NCBI GenBank assembly: GCA_013396635.1
Contig: WBMW01000442.1
Coordinates: 688,752 to 752,751, forward strand
Source of the DNA: Penelope pileata
Taxonomy: Eukaryota; Chordata; Aves; Galliformes; Cracidae
Length of the DNA: 64,000 nt
Direction of reading: 5' to 3'
Part shown: one piece after another, positions 62,210 through 64,000 of the stretch
Position numbering within the stretch: the stretch's first letter is position 1
Layout: every line of letters starts with the position of its first letter
The notes under the pieces: generated by a model
Seen by the model: the letters and a program-made list of their open reading frames with translations, nothing else
Told to the model about the DNA's origin: nothing
Databases searched by the model: none
Program-made: the position numbers and the translations under genes

Positions 62210-63707
62210 GTGAGCTTGCTTGTGCAGACTTTTATCTACAGCAATAACCTTGCAATTAAAAATGTTCACAATTTTTATTCACTTCTGCTTCACAATTCCA
62301 CTATTCCTATTGATCTCAGCAGGACTATTAACTTTAGAAAACAATTTGCAGAAATTTCTATGTGAGCACTTCTTATTGTGGTCTAACTTCTAAAAGGGCT
62401 TTAACAGCTTTTCCCCTACCTGTGGCAAATATTTCCCCAAGGTGGTGCTGAAGACTGTATGTTTCTGTACATGGGTTGGGAAGTGATATTGTGTGCAAGC
62501 GTGGTCCCAGGTTTGTGTACGGTGAGCATATAAACCATGAGGAAAGCTTTATATAAAAGTTAAGCTTCAAAATCATTCTTGTCATTAACCTCTTGAATTT
62601 TTGAGAATTTAAACACTTCTAGTCAAGTTGCCTCATCTTTTTTGCATTATTTTTCAGAATTTGTAATATTTGTTTTTAAGAAGTTTTTTCCTTTTAAGAA
62701 AGAGGCTGCTGCACCTACATCCATCTGTTAAACAACAAAAAAAAACACCTCTTCCCTGAGAGGTGCTTCCTGTAGCTTCTAGGCATATTGCCAGATTTTG
62801 AAAAAAAATTGCAGAGAAAATGGGAACGAAAAGGGTGCAGCACCTGGCAGGTCTGGGCCCATGGTTTCTGGGATCTAAATCCTGTATTCTTTCTTTATGT
62901 CGTTCTAAATGGGAGCAGAATTTAGTCACAACTTCTTGGCTGTGAAGTCCCTAGTGTGGGAAACCCTGGTTAGCCGGAATTACCCTCCAAGCCATTATTC
63001 CTATGGCAACTGCTTTGCACAGGAGTGCACTGGGCATGTGGCTGCAGCACGCTGCCTCCTGGCTACCCAGCTAGCTGAATGATGCCTGGGAGCTGCTACT
63101 GACGGGGAGACGTCTCTGGTTGCTGACCGTGTCAAAAAGCCCGGCGCCAAGTGCAGGAACTTAAAACAGAATTCCTGACTGATTTTCTCCCTTTATTGCC
63201 TCATCAGGACGAGACAAAGGAGAGAGTGCAGGTCTAGAAATTAAGGAACTTACTTCCAATACTTCTTAAACATGAGTTGAGCACATGGTGCTTCCATTTC
63301 TGTATCCAATCCCGGCTGTAAAATTCAAACTTGTGAGCCTAACTGCGTGTTTGTGCACGAAGTAACTAATATATATGCAGATGAACGCAAGCTAATGAGA
63401 GCTAAAACCAACCCTGTCTGCATTTGTAGCTAACAGCTACTTTGCAGCTCTGTTATAGGCCTCCTAAATAAGTGGACTTCATTATGCAATTCTTTTCTTT
63501 AAAACATCTTACTTTTATAAAAAATAGCACTTTCTATGCTAAAGAATGCCATGTCTCCTTATGATACATTACATCAAAATGTCAAATTCCACACTTGGGC
63601 TGTGAGCTTTAAGGGATATTAAATGGTAATAGATAACTGCAGGTTTAAATCCTTTTGTTCCATGCGCTATTTTTTTCTTTCGTTTCCTGGAACATCCCCG
63701 TTACCAG
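62210..63707. other. no gene recognised
   Basis: AT-rich DNA, possibly an intron of the uncertain candidate gene at 62162-63761. No repeat or RNA gene was recognised. Confidence 0.4.
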
Positions 63708-63761
63708 CACTCCAGCCCTGGCTCAGGCAGAACCTTTACTCACACCGATGAGACCACCAAG
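63708..63761 (+). CDS. candidate internal exon, unknown gene
   Basis: A 54-bp open segment between an acceptor (ccccgttaccag, with a T-rich tract upstream) and a consensus AAG/gtgagt donor. In phase 0 it codes HSSPGSGRTFTHTDETTK, joining in frame with 62162-62209. A third open segment from 63843 (EDLLCWWSNAETW onward, stop at 63957-63959) follows an acceptor-like gtgaacag. No family match is known to me. Confidence 0.25.
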
Positions 63762-64000
63762 GTGAGTGAGAATTCAAACCTGTAGTTTTGCATTACATTA
63801 ACACAATGTATGCCACTACCATAAGTGCCTGACTGTGAACAGGAGGACCTTCTCTGCTGGTGGAGCAATGCTGAGACATGGCTCTCGTTTCCATCCTGGG
63901 TTCAGCGTGTCAAGGAGGTGCTGGGCAGGAAGGTGTCCAAGATCCCAAACAGCCCCTGAGCTCCTCATCCCCATATGTGTGCTCCATGCCACCTCTGTGG

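Noticed and set aside
35055..62520. A 17-bp match (gcaagcgtggtcccagg) between about 35052 and 62495
   Set aside because: It is isolated with no extension on either side, so it is probably chance or a trace of an unrecognised old repeat.
57499..64000. Start of PPFIA1, expected after FADD by mammalian synteny
   Set aside because: No CpG-rich promoter and no liprin N-terminal sequence could be found, so the gene must begin beyond the window.

Overview
This window is vertebrate nuclear DNA, almost certainly from a bird. It has large introns, no operons and no long uninterrupted genes. It carries CR1-type LINE fragments with the bird-typical 3' end (repeats of ATTCTATG) and a solo LTR of a kind common in birds. 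The species cannot be fixed from the sequence alone.

Positions 1946-43330 hold most of ANO1 (anoctamin-1/TMEM16A, the calcium-activated chloride channel) on the + strand. I recovered 27 coding exons by matching translated segments, splice sites and reading phase to the family. They include all three internal alternatively spliced segments known from mammals: b (66 bp), c (a 12 bp microexon) and d (78 bp). From the Met at 2017 the joined frame codes 981 residues with c and d, or 1003 with b as well. The stop codon is at 41537-41539, followed by about 1.8 kb of 3'UTR with tandem polyadenylation signals. The first exon seen is open upstream of Met 2017 and begins at a good splice acceptor, so at least one earlier exon lies outside the window or is unrecognised in 1-1945.

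Positions 43330-56190 are intergenic. I find no credible gene there. The main landmark is a degenerate solo LTR at about 49860-50375. Positions 56190-57498 hold a CpG-rich promoter and the two coding exons of FADD (death effector domain plus death domain), also on the + strand. ANO1 followed by FADD is the order on human 11q13, so local synteny is kept. The two proteins are not known to work together; the linkage is positional.

Positions 57499-64000 are FADD 3' flank. They contain an antisense CR1 fragment and, near the end, three short candidate exons that I could not match to a known gene. PPFIA1, the next gene in mammals, was not recognised.

The most unusual structures are a perfect 147-bp inverted repeat inside one ANO1 intron, a run of non-consensus 5' splice sites around the ANO1 c/d cassettes, loss of the internal Met thought to start the short mammalian ANO1 form, and a strong-context upstream ORF in front of FADD. 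I saw no evidence of a wholly new biological system; these are refinements of known vertebrate genes plus one odd repeat.
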